Assembly: GCA_002348315.1 (NCBI GenBank)
Contig: DEAW01000147.1
Coordinates: 1 to 64,000, forward strand
Origin: Planctomycetaceae bacterium UBA2972
GTDB lineage: Bacteria > Planctomycetota > Planctomycetia > Pirellulales > Pirellulaceae
Direction: 5' to 3'
Length of the DNA stretch: 64,000 nucleotides
Position numbers and translations under genes: made by a program
The notes under the pieces: model-generated
Databases searched by the model: none
Seen by the model: the letters and a program-made list of their open reading frames with translations, nothing else
Told to the model about the DNA's origin: nothing
Shown: piece by piece, positions 43,714-53,745 of the stretch
Layout: each line of letters begins with the position of its first letter
Position numbering within the stretch: the stretch's first letter is position 1

Positions 43714-45807
43714 CTAAAACAGTTTTTTCTGGGGAGTCGTGTTATTGACTTGTTCGGTGAGACCATCTTCAGGATTATCAGGAATGATTAGTACGTTATC
43801 ACCATAGTTTCCTTCGGTGACTTTGTTACCTCGATCATCGAGCTTCGTGTCGGCCTCTTTCGTAACTCGTTTAGCAACACGAGTTAAGTGGTTGTAAATA
43901 TCATCGCGTTCAACGCCGTTCAGGTCAGAGACTGCCTGAGCCACTTCACCGAGGTAGCGGACAAAGACGTTTCGTCGTTCGCCTTCCTTCTTTACCTGTT
44001 GTCGGCGTCGCAGGAACATCCCAAGTTTTCTACCGACCGTTTGTAATCCCAGCCGGATTTCTTTTTGAATTTCGTCGTAATGGGCGATGGCTTCTTTGGA
44101 CTCACTGGTAAAAGGCACCCAGACACTGGCCAAGTGTACCATCACCCGAACCGGGCCAGATGGCAGGTTACCGCGCGACTGACTGAGTCCATAACTACGC
44201 CAGTTCATTTTCATCACCGTTTGTGTGATCGCACAATCGCGCATTTTGAATTGCAGTGGAACGCGGTTGGCATAGCGTAGAATCTGCATCGATTGACCGT
44301 CTGATACATTGACGTTTTTCATGCAGTCATGCAGGCGGTCGATCTCTTCCTGCTTGAGCTTCGATGGTGATTGCCGACTACCAAATTCTCCGGCTTTCAT
44401 GATCTTCTCAGCCGAATCAGCGCCCAGTCCGTCGAAAGTGTTCATCAGGAATTGTCGCAGTGTTCTGGCATCCGTCTCATCAATCAGACGGTCAAGCAGT
44501 TCTTTAGAGACTTTTTGAGCGGCATTCTGACCCCCGTAGGCCAAAGCACATTCAATCTGGAATGGATTGCCGCGGTAGACCGAGGGAGGACGTGTTGCGG
44601 CAACGTAGAATTCTCCAGGCACGACCTGATGCAGTCCTTTGAGCAGCAGTTCCTCTCCAATCGGAGCGATACAGTCCGTACTTGGTGCCTTAATCTTCGT
44701 TTTCTGAATCGCTTTGTAGATCTTATCTGCATCGTCGCGGCTGATCTTTTTGACACCGCTGCGGGTACTTACATCGGCCGCTTCACAGATTCTCCGGGCG
44801 ACTGCCGGGCTTACGCGACTGAAACTGGAAGTCAGAAACTGTGTAATGGTTCCCTCTTTCATTTCCTTAAGCATGGTGACCAAACGACCTAACTCGACTC
44901 CGTAAGGGTGTGGTTTGATCTCTTTGGCTTCCGGCGGAAGTTGGTCTGTACTGCGTGAGTACGTATGCAGCGTCCCTTCCGGATCCAGGTAATGTAAAGT
45001 GACGTGAGGATTGGCAATGGCCGTCATTTCGAGGTACTCATCCACGCTGCCACGTCCGCGTTGGTACTTTGCTTCGATCTCCAGCGTCACCCGTGTACCA
45101 CTACGCACTTCGACCGGATCCGGAGGCTCCTGACCCTCAGCTAATTCCGGAAATTCGGGAACCGGATAATGCGACTCCCATTCGATCTTCTTTTTCTCCA
45201 TAATCACCCGGCCTTTTTCACCAGCGGGGATATCGAGACCATCACCGCGATTATTGAGAATCTGAGGGTTGTTCGTCTTTGTATCGATTTGTAACTCGTA
45301 GTAGTGAGCTGGTTTGCGGATGGAGAGCTTGGAGACAATTTTGACAGGCTTACCGGTGGTGAGCATGCCATACATGCCTGCGGCACTGATCCCAATCCCC
45401 TGTTGTCCCCGGCTCATTCTGAGGCGATGAAATTTCGAACCGTATAACAGCTTGCCAAAGATGAGTGGAATTTGTTTTTTGAGGATCCCGGGGCCGTTGT
45501 CCTGAATCGAGACCTTGTAGCGATCCGGTTCAGTTTGGGTGATCGTGACCCAGATTTCAGGGCCGATTCCGGCTTCTTCGCAGGCATCCAACGAGTTATC
45601 AACCGCTTCCTTGACGGTGGTCAGTAAGGCCTTACGAGGGTTGTCGAACCCTAAGAGATGTCGGTTCTTGGCAAAGAACTCACTCACAGAGATCGATCGC
45701 TGCTTGGCAGCCATGGCCTGAGCTGTTGATCGGCGAGGTTTGCTTTTTCCGCTTGCTTTACTAGCCAATGGTGGTGCACTCCCTTTGCAACACGTGACTT
45801 CATTCAA
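43714..45807 (-). CDS. top6B: DNA topoisomerase VI subunit B
   Basis: The 697-residue ATPase subunit has the GHKL motifs: [10 protein letters not shown] with Glu67 and Asn71, DNGPG at 103-107 and GQQGIG at 134-139. These are followed by an H2TH-like region and a transducer domain. ATP binding dimerises this subunit and opens the DNA gate of subunit A. A start at the internal ATG near residue 32 is possible, since the preceding sequence is Lys/Ser-rich. Both subunits are intact. Confidence 0.92.
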   Translation of the reverse strand: MNEVTCCKGSAPPLASKASGKSKPRRSTAQAMAAKQRSISVSEFFAKNRHLLGFDNPRKALLTTVKEAVDNSLDACEEAGIGPEIWVTITQTEPDRYKVSIQDNGPGILKKQIPLIFGKLLYGSKFHRLRMSRGQQGIGISAAGMYGMLTTGKPVKIVSKLSIRKPAHYYELQIDTKTNNPQILNNRGDGLDIPAGEKGRVIMEKKKIEWESHYPVPEFPELAEGQEPPDPVEVRSGTRVTLEIEAKYQRGRGSVDEYLEMTAIANPHVTLHYLDPEGTLHTYSRSTDQLPPEAKEIKPHPYGVELGRLVTMLKEMKEGTITQFLTSSFSRVSPAVARRICEAADVSTRSGVKKISRDDADKIYKAIQKTKIKAPSTDCIAPIGEELLLKGLHQVVPGEFYVAATRPPSVYRGNPFQIECALAYGGQNAAQKVSKELLDRLIDETDARTLRQFLMNTFDGLGADSAEKIMKAGEFGSRQSPSKLKQEEIDRLHDCMKNVNVSDGQSMQILRYANRVPLQFKMRDCAITQTVMKMNWRSYGLSQSRGNLPSGPVRVMVHLASVWVPFTSESKEAIAHYDEIQKEIRLGLQTVGRKLGMFLRRRQQVKKEGERRNVFVRYLGEVAQAVSDLNGVERDDIYNHLTRVAKRVTKEADTKLDDRGNKVTEGNYGDNVLIIPDNPEDGLTEQVNNTTPQKKLF

Positions 45808-46096
45808 ATGGTTTACTGTTCATACCATCCATGAAACAAGCAAACCACATTGTTAAAGATTGACGATTATACCGGTTATTACGCTTTCTTAATAGCTGAG
45901 TCTATCATTCAAGGGGTGAGAAGGTTTGATTCGGCATCCAATCAGTCGAAATGCCAACAAAGATTTGCCCATCCATCCGGAAAATACCGAATTAATATAT
46001 TAAGGTAACAGGCAATTCATGCGCGTTCGTAAAGCATGGAAAAGTGTAGAACTGACTTGAATTGGTTTTGAGTCAGGCCCAAAGAGGAGTCGAAAG
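45808..46096. other. Divergent intergenic region with an AT-rich palindrome
   Basis: The 289-base spacer separates top6B from a small secreted-protein gene. TTAATATATTAA at 45992-46003 is a perfect 12-bp palindrome that could be a promoter or operator. AGAGGAG just before 46097 is a strong ribosome site. No further coding frame is seen. Confidence 0.45.
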
Positions 46097-46510
46097 ATGG
46101 TTAAGTCAAAAATCTTTGCAAGTGTTGTTTTCTCAATGTTGTTTATGCTGCCGGGAATCATGGTGGAAGCAGCTGGTCCCAAGCTCAAACTCCATAGAAA
46201 AACAGCTACCACTGCTCCTCAGGAACCAGCGATTCTCAAGCAGGCTCCCGCAGCCACGCCGATTCAGCCGCAAAGGGTCGTTCCCGCTAATCCGCGGATC
46301 TTCTACAATTACTACAGTCCTACCCAAGGTGGCGGAATTCCTTCCGTAATTTACCCAGCTCCTCGCCAGGTACCGCTGAATATAGGGCATACTTACAACA
46401 CCTATCAACCATTGATGCCTCACGAGCTTTTGTACCGCCACTACCGTAGTTATCACAACTACTATCCAAACGGTGCCGGTTTTACTCGAACCTTTATTCG
46501 ATATCGATAA
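46097..46510 (+). CDS. Small secreted Tyr/Pro-rich protein
   Basis: The 137-residue protein has a signal peptide (about residues 1-26, ending VEA) and a mature part rich in Tyr, Pro, His and Arg. There is no recognisable domain. AGAGGAG precedes the ATG. It is followed 45 bases later by another small secreted protein of similar composition. Function unknown. Surface or extracellular deposition is a guess. Confidence 0.72.
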   Translation: MVKSKIFASVVFSMLFMLPGIMVEAAGPKLKLHRKTATTAPQEPAILKQAPAATPIQPQRVVPANPRIFYNYYSPTQGGGIPSVIYPAPRQVPLNIGHTYNTYQPLMPHELLYRHYRSYHNYYPNGAGFTRTFIRYR

Positions 46511-46554
46511 GTTCGAAAGCTTGTGTGGCTTGAACCTCCATCAGGAATGTACAA

Positions 46555-46938
46555 ATGCACAAGCAAACCAAGTTCTGGGTTGGCGTATGTCTGGCCCTAC
46601 TGTTCAGCTCTTTTTCTTTTGAAGCTGAAATTCAGGCTGGTCGTCGCAACCGAATAATGCAATCGTGGCAGCGCCAGCATGCCAGTGAAACTTCATGGCA
46701 CGGCGAGTACGGTCACCAAACCACCGGTACTCCCATTGCTTTAATCGTGCCGCCTACCGCAACGACGATGCGTGTGCATAACTGGGGTGTAACCGGCAAT
46801 ATGATTGTGCCGCTTTACCATCAGTACAGCCTCAATCCAAGCACCGGCACGACGGTTGGACGACGATTCAAAAAGACTCCGATGTACCCAAGTAGCACGG
46901 AACAATTCGGCGTTTATTACATTCGGGGCCCCTGGTAG
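46555..46938 (+). CDS. Small secreted protein
   Basis: The 127-residue protein has a signal peptide (VGVCLALLFSSFSFEAEIQA) and a Gln/Thr/Tyr-rich mature part without a known domain. It is in tandem with the previous gene and shares size and composition rather than clear sequence identity. It ends 20 bases before the convergent esterase gene. Confidence 0.7.
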   Translation: MHKQTKFWVGVCLALLFSSFSFEAEIQAGRRNRIMQSWQRQHASETSWHGEYGHQTTGTPIALIVPPTATTMRVHNWGVTGNMIVPLYHQYSLNPSTGTTVGRRFKKTPMYPSSTEQFGVYYIRGPW

Positions 46939-46958
46939 GAATCCCAATAAAGCCGAAG

Positions 46959-48065
46959 TTAAGGCGAGTGATTCAAAGCTTCGGTTAGCCACTGGTAACT
47001 CCGCTTCTCCGCCTCTTTAGTGAGCGGGTGTCCGGTGCGATGATTATAAAAAGCGATGGCTGGTTTATTTGTATAGAACTTATAAACGGCCATCGCTTTT
47101 GCTATGTACGGCCAACTGCGATCCCCATCCGCCGAATCTCCGGCAATGAGCAAAAACGGTCGGGGAGCAATTAAGGCCAGCAATTCTTCATGGTCATGAT
47201 GGAATGATTGATTGATCGAATCACCGAGGTACCAGGGAGCATCCCAGTTGGAAAACCGAGTCCCGATTCCGCCCTCGCTAAAAACGGTAGCCTTGATCCG
47301 TTTGTCAAATGCCGCCAGATAGAGCACCTCTTTGGCTCCTAAACTGTGACCGACGCAACCGAGCCTGCGGGAATCGACTTCGGGCATGGCCTCCAGAATG
47401 TCCGTTGCGACCAGACTGTCATAAAGCATCCTGGCCATCCCTTTTGATTCCGAATACTTCTTCAGGAAATCAGCAGCCATTTCACCTGGCTTAATTCCAT
47501 AATTGGTGGGCCATAGATAATTGCGGGGGACAATGGCGACCATGCCTCGTTGCGCAGCTCCCAGGCCATGATACTCTTCCGGCCGTCCATCAATGCCGGC
47601 CGGCAGGTCAATGCTGTTTTCCACCGTGGAATGCAGAACGACGATACCGGGCACTTTGGTCTGTAGCTTGATCGGCTTGAGGATATAGGCTTCTACAAAG
47701 TCACCAGGCAGAATTTCATACTTGACTAAGGTTCGTTCGACCTGATCTACAACTTTACGTTCCAACACTTCAAGTTTTGGAAGTGTTCTTGGCTGAGTTG
47801 CCAGTGGCCCCAGATAATCGAGCCACCGTTGCTCGATTATCTGCCGAACACTTCGACTGCCCCGTGAAGCGGGTTTTTCCCAACCACGTCTCGTGGTTAC
47901 CACTTGATCCAGATTGGCCTGCCAATGGGAGAGTGGTGCAATTTCAAATTCACCTGTCGGCGGTGTCTGAGCATCCGTAATCCAGGATAATTTGTGGATT
48001 TGTCCAAAGCTAATGGCAGGGAAACAATAGAGGAGAGTCAAAGTGAGCGTTAATATTCTTGGCAT
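46959..48065 (-). CDS. Secreted alpha/beta hydrolase (acetyl-xylan-esterase/dienelactone-hydrolase-like)
   Basis: The 368-residue protein has a signal peptide (ILTLTLTLLYCFPAISFGQ), the nucleophile elbow CVGHSLGAKEV, a later ALIAPRPFLLIAGDSADGD and HRTGHPL holding the likely Asp and His. It should hydrolyse an ester outside the cytoplasm. It diverges from the FIST gene. Confidence 0.85.
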   Translation of the reverse strand: MPRILTLTLTLLYCFPAISFGQIHKLSWITDAQTPPTGEFEIAPLSHWQANLDQVVTTRRGWEKPASRGSRSVRQIIEQRWLDYLGPLATQPRTLPKLEVLERKVVDQVERTLVKYEILPGDFVEAYILKPIKLQTKVPGIVVLHSTVENSIDLPAGIDGRPEEYHGLGAAQRGMVAIVPRNYLWPTNYGIKPGEMAADFLKKYSESKGMARMLYDSLVATDILEAMPEVDSRRLGCVGHSLGAKEVLYLAAFDKRIKATVFSEGGIGTRFSNWDAPWYLGDSINQSFHHDHEELLALIAPRPFLLIAGDSADGDRSWPYIAKAMAVYKFYTNKPAIAFYNHRTGHPLTKEAEKRSYQWLTEALNHSP

Positions 48066-48192
48066 GTCAGGTTAAATGGTTCGAGCAAAAGGTAAGGTAA
48101 GCCGGGCGGTATCGGAAGTTGAATACCTCTACTATATTGACGTTTGTTAGTTACTCGCAAATAAAAACTGTCAGAGCTCAGGAGCCCCGGAT

Positions 48193-49359
48193 ATGTCAAG
48201 AAATCGATTTGCGAGTACCGTGGTCACCTCTTTGGAGTGGCAAGCAGCATTGGAACAACAATGTCATGACCTGGCGAGTTCCTTTGCTTCTGGAGTTGAT
48301 CTCTTAGTGGTGTTTGTTTCACCGCATTTCCAGCCGGAATTGGAAGAGATAGTGGGAGTGCTTACGGCAGTATTGAGTCCGCGGCACATGATCGGATCGA
48401 CCGGTGAGAGTATTGTGGCGGATGCAGTGGAAATAGAAGGTACGCCCGCGATTTCAGTTTGGTGTGCCTCTCTGCCGGATACGCAAGTGGATTCCATGCG
48501 TCTCACATTCGAACGGACACCCGATGGCGGTACGTTCATCGGCTGGCCGGAGTCATTGTCAGGCAAGTGGTCAGAGGATGCCGTGATGTTGTTAGTGGGC
48601 GAGCCGTTTTCCTTTCCGGCTGATGGCCTGCTAACACGACTGGAAGAAGATCGTCCCGGACTTCCTGTCGTTGGTGGAATGGCATCGGGATTTCATTCCC
48701 CCAATGAAAACAGAATCATCGTCGGAGAAGACGTATTCAATAACGGCGCAGCGGTCATTATCTTACAGCATGGCGTCAAAACACACACGATTGTTTCTCA
48801 GGGATGCCGGCCGATCGGCGATCGGTTTGTGATAACTCAGGTGGAACAAAACACCCTCCTGGGGCTTGGTGGTAAACCCGCGTTGGATGTTTTGAAAGGA
48901 CTCTACGAAGAATTACCAAATCATGAACAGGCTGCCATGCAGGGTGGTTTTCATATTGGGCGGGTGGTGAGTGAGTATCAGGATGAATATCAAATGGGAG
49001 ACTTTTTGATCCGTAATGTTTTAGGTGTCGATCCCGACCAAAAAGCCGTGGTTGTGGCGGACTTTTTGCGAGTTGGTCAAACGATTCAGTTTCATATTCG
49101 CGACAACGAGTCTGCCAGCTTAGAATTAAATCAATTGGTAAGCCAAATTGAAGAGCCCACAGCAGCGGCCTTGCTTTTTACCTGTAATGGTCGTGGTACC
49201 AGGCTTTTCGATGTGGCTTCGCATGACGCTGCCGCCGTCAGCAATCACCTGGGCTCGATTCCGATTGCTGGATTCTTTGCTCAGGGTGAATTGGGGCCGG
49301 TTGGTGGCAAGAATTTTTTACATGGCTTTACAGCTAGCAGCATTGTGTTCGAATCATGA
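48193..49359 (+). CDS. FIST domain protein (FIST_N plus FIST_C)
   Basis: The 388-residue cytoplasmic protein contains both FIST parts: HMIGSTGESIVADAVEIEG in FIST_N (about 30-220) and LLFTCNGRGTRLFD plus GFFAQGELGPVGGKNFLHGFTAS in FIST_C (about 225-385). FIST domains are thought to sense small ligands such as amino acids. CAGGAG lies upstream of the ATG. The stop overlaps the next gene by four bases, implying co-translation. Confidence 0.9.
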   Translation: MSRNRFASTVVTSLEWQAALEQQCHDLASSFASGVDLLVVFVSPHFQPELEEIVGVLTAVLSPRHMIGSTGESIVADAVEIEGTPAISVWCASLPDTQVDSMRLTFERTPDGGTFIGWPESLSGKWSEDAVMLLVGEPFSFPADGLLTRLEEDRPGLPVVGGMASGFHSPNENRIIVGEDVFNNGAAVIILQHGVKTHTIVSQGCRPIGDRFVITQVEQNTLLGLGGKPALDVLKGLYEELPNHEQAAMQGGFHIGRVVSEYQDEYQMGDFLIRNVLGVDPDQKAVVVADFLRVGQTIQFHIRDNESASLELNQLVSQIEEPTAAALLFTCNGRGTRLFDVASHDAAAVSNHLGSIPIAGFFAQGELGPVGGKNFLHGFTASSIVFES

Positions 49360-50054
49360 AACAATTCATCACTTCCATCAGTGTAATTCTGGCAGTCGGA
49401 CTAACGACTCTGCCGACCTTGCCGATCCTGGCAGTCAATGAAAAGGTCAAACCAAAACTGGAACTGCAGGAGATCCAGGAATTCATCGGGCAATGGAAGG
49501 GCGTTGGTCAACTCAAACGAGGTTCCACACAGGGTGGCTGGATCGAAGAGAGCCTGTGGGAATGGAAATTCGCTAAACAGGACTCCGCTCTGATTTACAA
49601 AAGCCCGAAAGGAAAATTTGTGAAAGAACTTAGAGTGTCGTTTGAAGACGGAGCCTATATCGCCAGCGGCGTGAATGCGGATGATGAAAAGATCGAATTG
49701 CGTGGCCGGCGTGATGAGTCCGGTAAATTAGTTTTCGTCAATTCAGGATCGGCAATGCCTTCTCGCATTTCCTTTCGAACCGTTGCTTCAGGCAAACGTA
49801 TGGTGGTTTCGTTTGAACGGAAATTATCAGAATCGCTTTACACTCGTCTGGGCGAAGTCGGCGCCACACGCAAAGGAAGTATGTTTGGTAAAGGTGTGCA
49901 GGAAGTAGTCTGTATCGTGTCCGGTGGTAAGGGCACGACGCCAGTCACCTTTGAAGGTAAGACGTACTATGTTTGCTGTACGGGTTGCCGTGATTACTTC
50001 AATGAGAATGCGGCTGAGATAGTGGCCGAGTACGCCAAAAATAAAAACAAATAA
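49356..50054 (+). CDS. Secreted protein with C-terminal TRASH/YHS-like metal domain
   Basis: The 232-residue protein has a signal peptide (about 1-27). Residues 35-185 form a beta-rich region beginning FIGQWKGVGQL, like lipocalin or DUF1579-type proteins. The last 40 residues hold VTFEGKTYYVCCTGCRDYF, a TRASH/YHS pattern with CCxxC, often metal-binding. It overlaps the FIST gene by four bases. Metal sensing or carriage is inferred. Confidence 0.75.
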   Translation: MKQFITSISVILAVGLTTLPTLPILAVNEKVKPKLELQEIQEFIGQWKGVGQLKRGSTQGGWIEESLWEWKFAKQDSALIYKSPKGKFVKELRVSFEDGAYIASGVNADDEKIELRGRRDESGKLVFVNSGSAMPSRISFRTVASGKRMVVSFERKLSESLYTRLGEVGATRKGSMFGKGVQEVVCIVSGGKGTTPVTFEGKTYYVCCTGCRDYFNENAAEIVAEYAKNKNK

Positions 50055-50090
50055 CGGGCGAGATTAATTGGCTTCCCATCCTCGGCCGAT

Positions 50091-51113
50091 TTAGTTTGGC
50101 AGCGGATTGAGCGACCGGAAAATCGCTCCCAGAGTGCCACCTTCTTTTTGTTCCGATTCCGCCGGTTCCCCATCGTCCGCCGGTGCCTCCTCAAGACCAG
50201 GCTCGTCTTTTCCCTTGAAAAAGTTGGTGATTGCATCCAAAGGGCTCTTATTCTCAGCCTGAGTATCCTCTGTTATGTCCGCAAAGGATCGTTCACTACC
50301 ATCTTCCATTTCTCCTTCAATGCCACCCAAATCAGGGTCACCGATATTGGGGTCAGCATCCTGAAAATCAATAAAGGTATCAGGCAGTAACTGTTGTAGC
50401 TTGTCGACACCGTTTTGCGTGACTGCAGTGCCTGTCAGACCAACCGAATTGAGAGCCGAGAGTCCACCCAGCACAGCTAAACCTTCGTCAGTGACCTGAG
50501 TGTTGCTCAAATCGAGTGAGTTTAAGCTCACCGAATCACTGAGTGTCGCCAGACCTTCGTTGGTCAGTTGTGATCCCGAGATGGTTAACTGACGCAATTG
50601 CTTGAGTTCAGCTAATGCAGCAATACCAACATTCGTTAGTTGTGGGCTGTCTATTTGCAGAATCTTCACAGTCGGAATATTGGCGATTTCAATGGCAATC
50701 TCGTCGGTGCAGTTCTTCAATGTAATTTGGAATAGCGGCAATCCTGCAATGGCCTGAATGCCAGCACCGGTAATTTGTGTCCCTGTTAAATTGATCGTAT
50801 TGACTTTGGTCAGTCCGGCGATGTGTGCAATTCCGGCATCGGAAATCGACGAACCGGAAAGGTCGAGCATTTCGAGGTTTTCCACTTCTGCAAGTACGGC
50901 TAAGTCGGCATCGGTAATCGTTTTGCTTTGTGATGCCATGCGGGGAGCACTGAAGTCGACGGAAATGGCACCCCGGCCAGTCCAGAGTCCACCTAATTCC
51001 TCAACTTTTTTCTGAGCGGCAGACTGTTCCTCGGAAACTTCAATTTCATCGGAGCCACAACCAGTAAAAAAGAGTGTTAAAAACAATGCAGGTAAAAGTC
51101 GCAGGTAAGCCAT
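50091..51113 (-). CDS. Leucine-rich-repeat lipoprotein
   Basis: From ATG 51113 the protein starts with a lipoprotein signal (LLPALFLTLFFTGC) that anchors it to a membrane. It continues with about eight LRRs of the kind LDLSGSSISDAGIAHIAGL and ends in an acidic tail. The frame is open to 51194, but that start would bury the lipobox. A convergent gene ends 37 bases away. LRRs suggest protein binding; partner unknown. Confidence 0.85.
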   Translation of the reverse strand: MAYLRLLPALFLTLFFTGCGSDEIEVSEEQSAAQKKVEELGGLWTGRGAISVDFSAPRMASQSKTITDADLAVLAEVENLEMLDLSGSSISDAGIAHIAGLTKVNTINLTGTQITGAGIQAIAGLPLFQITLKNCTDEIAIEIANIPTVKILQIDSPQLTNVGIAALAELKQLRQLTISGSQLTNEGLATLSDSVSLNSLDLSNTQVTDEGLAVLGGLSALNSVGLTGTAVTQNGVDKLQQLLPDTFIDFQDADPNIGDPDLGGIEGEMEDGSERSFADITEDTQAENKSPLDAITNFFKGKDEPGLEEAPADDGEPAESEQKEGGTLGAIFRSLNPLPN

Positions 51114-51297
51114 GGATTCGAATCGATTCAAAAGGGGCGGGGAAATATTGAATTGTGTGGTCGGTCTTTTAGGGATTCCGACAATGCACATCATCTATCC
51201 AATATAGTTCGTTTGTCGATAAAAGTGAATTGAGGAATCTGTTCAATCCAATCTTTGGATCGCGACATGCTCAGCACAGCGTGGTCTAAGACCAAGA

Positions 51298-52221
51298 CTA
51301 ATCCGGATAGTTGTATTCCGGATTGTCGGGATCAAAATCAATGTCCTGTAGCCCGGCGTTTAATTTGACGTTGTGATAAATGTATTCTTCGACCAACACC
51401 GGTTCCGTTTCCATATCCGACTCCGGCCAGTCCCAGGTCGCGAGACGAATCGGGATGAGGCGTTGCATGTCCATATCGACTTCGGCTATGTGGAAAGTGA
51501 AAGGCTCTCGTTTTTGCGGGTGGATGATCCGTAAGCGTTTGCAGGTGACTCCAGCTACTTTCACGTCGTCAATGATTTCGACTTCACAGGATCCGGCTTT
51601 GCGATCACGGATTCCGTATTGAGTTAACTTCTGCATCAATCGCAACAGACCGGTTTCGGTCACAGGATAGCGATTACCGACCATCGCGACAAAACTGTCC
51701 GGTGGTTGAACCACTCGCAGCAACCCGAGAAACCCGGTCTCATGGGCAATAATCTTATTCTCGTTTTCACCATTAATCCAAATCACTTCCCGCCCTTTGG
51801 TGTTTTCAGGTTCCGTGAAATGAACATAGATCGAAAAGGCCTGATCTTTGCGAGGATTGCGAATTTTGAGCTGCATGCGGCTTGGCGGCATAAGTTGTTC
51901 GCCGATACGTTCTTTACGAGCAAGCTCAGCAGTGTAATCCACGACTTCGGCTTCGATTTTCTTGATCGACTGGTAGGCAATTTCCAGGATGGGATCCAGC
52001 GGATGGGTGTGATCGGTTTGGTTTGCCTGCTCAATATCTTCGTTAACCGGAGTCTCTAACTCGCTCAGGAGTTGTTGCTGTCGATTTCGTTCCGTCACAA
52101 AACGCCATCCTGCAAATACAATCACCAAAGCAACCAGGCAAATAATTATTTGCTTGCTGGTGAATCGGCGGCGTGGAGGGTCGACACCTTCTTCGGTTTG
52201 GTTGGTGATGCTCTCGTTCAT
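51298..52221 (-). CDS. DUF1571 family protein, membrane-anchored
   Basis: The 307-residue protein has a membrane helix at about 25-42 and a periplasmic domain matching DUF1571, with ARKERIGEQLMPPSRMQLKIR, WINGENENKIIAHETG and KRLRIIHP. The family is common in planctomycetes, and the fold resembles lipoprotein-carrier proteins (LolA/LppX type). It directly follows the sulfatase gene by two bases, suggesting one transcript. Confidence 0.82.
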   Translation of the reverse strand: MNESITNQTEEGVDPPRRRFTSKQIIICLVALVIVFAGWRFVTERNRQQQLLSELETPVNEDIEQANQTDHTHPLDPILEIAYQSIKKIEAEVVDYTAELARKERIGEQLMPPSRMQLKIRNPRKDQAFSIYVHFTEPENTKGREVIWINGENENKIIAHETGFLGLLRVVQPPDSFVAMVGNRYPVTETGLLRLMQKLTQYGIRDRKAGSCEVEIIDDVKVAGVTCKRLRIIHPQKREPFTFHIAEVDMDMQRLIPIRLATWDWPESDMETEPVLVEEYIYHNVKLNAGLQDIDFDPDNPEYNYPD

Positions 52222-52223
52222 GG

Positions 52224-53714
52224 CTACTTTGTCGTGCTACCGGAGGCTTTGCTTTGTGTAAGGATGTCCTGTAGCTGTTTTACGATTTCCGGATGCTCGG
52301 CCCAAAGGTTTTTTGTCTCGCCAGGATCTGTTTGTAGATTGAACAGCTGACCTGTGGGGCCACCCGGGCTGGGTTTGATATCACGTGGCTGAGTAAAACC
52401 GCCACTTCCTAATCCTGTGATTAACTTCCAGTTTCCATTTCGTACGCCGTAGTACTTGTTGTTATTGCTGGTGATTAGGGTTTCCCGCAGCGGTTGATCG
52501 AGTTGTGGAGATGTTAGTAGAGGAGACTGATCGATGCTGTCAGGAGCCTGACTGTCTGGAACGGTTTGTCCAGTAAGAGCGGCAAACGTGGCAAGCATGT
52601 CGGTATGGCAGATGAGATGATGATTGACGGTGTTAGGAGGAGTGGTGGCTGGCCAGCGCACGATAAAGGGCACTCGGTGTCCGCCTTCATAAGAATCGGC
52701 TTTCATACCTCGTAGTGGTCCCGTGCTACTGTGTCCCAGACGTTCCGTATCCGCCGGATACCATACCGGTCCGTTATCACTAGTGAAAACGATCAATGTG
52801 TTTTCATCGAAACCGTGTTGCTCCAACCGCTGCGCGATCTGACCGACCATGTCGTCAACCATCATGACAAAGTCACCATACATACTGGCATCGCTCTTAC
52901 CACTAAACCTCTTATTGGGAAGCCAGGGGGTATGAGGAGCCGGAAGCGGCAGATAGAGGAAGAAGGGTTTCCGCGAATCTGCAGGCAACTGAGCCTGTGT
53001 ATCCAGAAAGAAATTCGTACGACGAGTAAGCGTGGGGAGGACGTCCGCATGAACGAAGCCCGGAGCGACTCGCCCCTGACGCCAGAATGCTCCCTGAATT
53101 TTGGTCCAACCTTCACTGAAGTTATTACCAATGGTCCTGGTTGGAGGTAAAAGAGGTTTACGGTTCTGAATCCAATAATACGGTGGAATATCGAGCGAGG
53201 CGGGAATACCGAAGAAATAATCAAATCCCCGATCCTTTGGGCCGCCATGTAGGCCTTCCGAGTAATCTTCCTTGTCTTTTCCCCCCACAAAACCTAGGTG
53301 CCATTTTCCGAGCATGGCGGTGTAGTAACCTGCGTTCTTTAACATGCCTGCCAGTGTCAACTGGTCTTCACCGATGCAGGGATCAGTACGTTCCTTCAAT
53401 GTTGTACGAAACGGATACTGGCCGGTCAATAAGCCGTATCTGGTTTGTACGCAGAGCCCGGCAGGCGCATGGGCGTCGGTGAATCGCATCCCTTCCCTGG
53501 CAAGCTGATTGAGGTGTGGCGTTTCAATCTTAGATTCGCTGTTGTACGCCTGTATATCTCCATATCCCATATCGTCCGCCATGATGAACACAATATTGGG
53601 AGGTTGCTTTGTTGATTCACCAAAAGCACTGACAGGCATATTCACTGCTGCGACAGAGAGTACAGCGAGTAACAGTTTGGTGAATTTGTGAGCCGGGTTG
53701 CAGGTGAATGTCAT
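52224..53714 (-). CDS. Sulfatase with atypical active-site motif
   Basis: The 496-residue secreted sulfatase has a signal peptide, FIMADDMGYGD for metal binding and GLCVQTRYGLLTGQYPFR at the active site. The formylglycine motif is normally CxPSR or CxPTR. Here Cys88 is present but Pro is replaced by Gln (CVQTR). Arg92 and downstream TGxYP are kept. Later motifs TSDNGP and GKWHLGF are intact, so the fold is normal and only maturation is doubtful. It is upstream of the DUF1571 gene. Confidence 0.85.
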   Translation of the reverse strand: MTFTCNPAHKFTKLLLAVLSVAAVNMPVSAFGESTKQPPNIVFIMADDMGYGDIQAYNSESKIETPHLNQLAREGMRFTDAHAPAGLCVQTRYGLLTGQYPFRTTLKERTDPCIGEDQLTLAGMLKNAGYYTAMLGKWHLGFVGGKDKEDYSEGLHGGPKDRGFDYFFGIPASLDIPPYYWIQNRKPLLPPTRTIGNNFSEGWTKIQGAFWRQGRVAPGFVHADVLPTLTRRTNFFLDTQAQLPADSRKPFFLYLPLPAPHTPWLPNKRFSGKSDASMYGDFVMMVDDMVGQIAQRLEQHGFDENTLIVFTSDNGPVWYPADTERLGHSSTGPLRGMKADSYEGGHRVPFIVRWPATTPPNTVNHHLICHTDMLATFAALTGQTVPDSQAPDSIDQSPLLTSPQLDQPLRETLITSNNNKYYGVRNGNWKLITGLGSGGFTQPRDIKPSPGGPTGQLFNLQTDPGETKNLWAEHPEIVKQLQDILTQSKASGSTTK

Positions 53715-53745
53715 GAGGTTGTTTCAGGAAGTTGGGTTGGAGGAT

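Noticed and set aside
44371..44892. 173-residue plus-strand frame
   Set aside because: It is antisense to topo VI subunit B and shows no domain.
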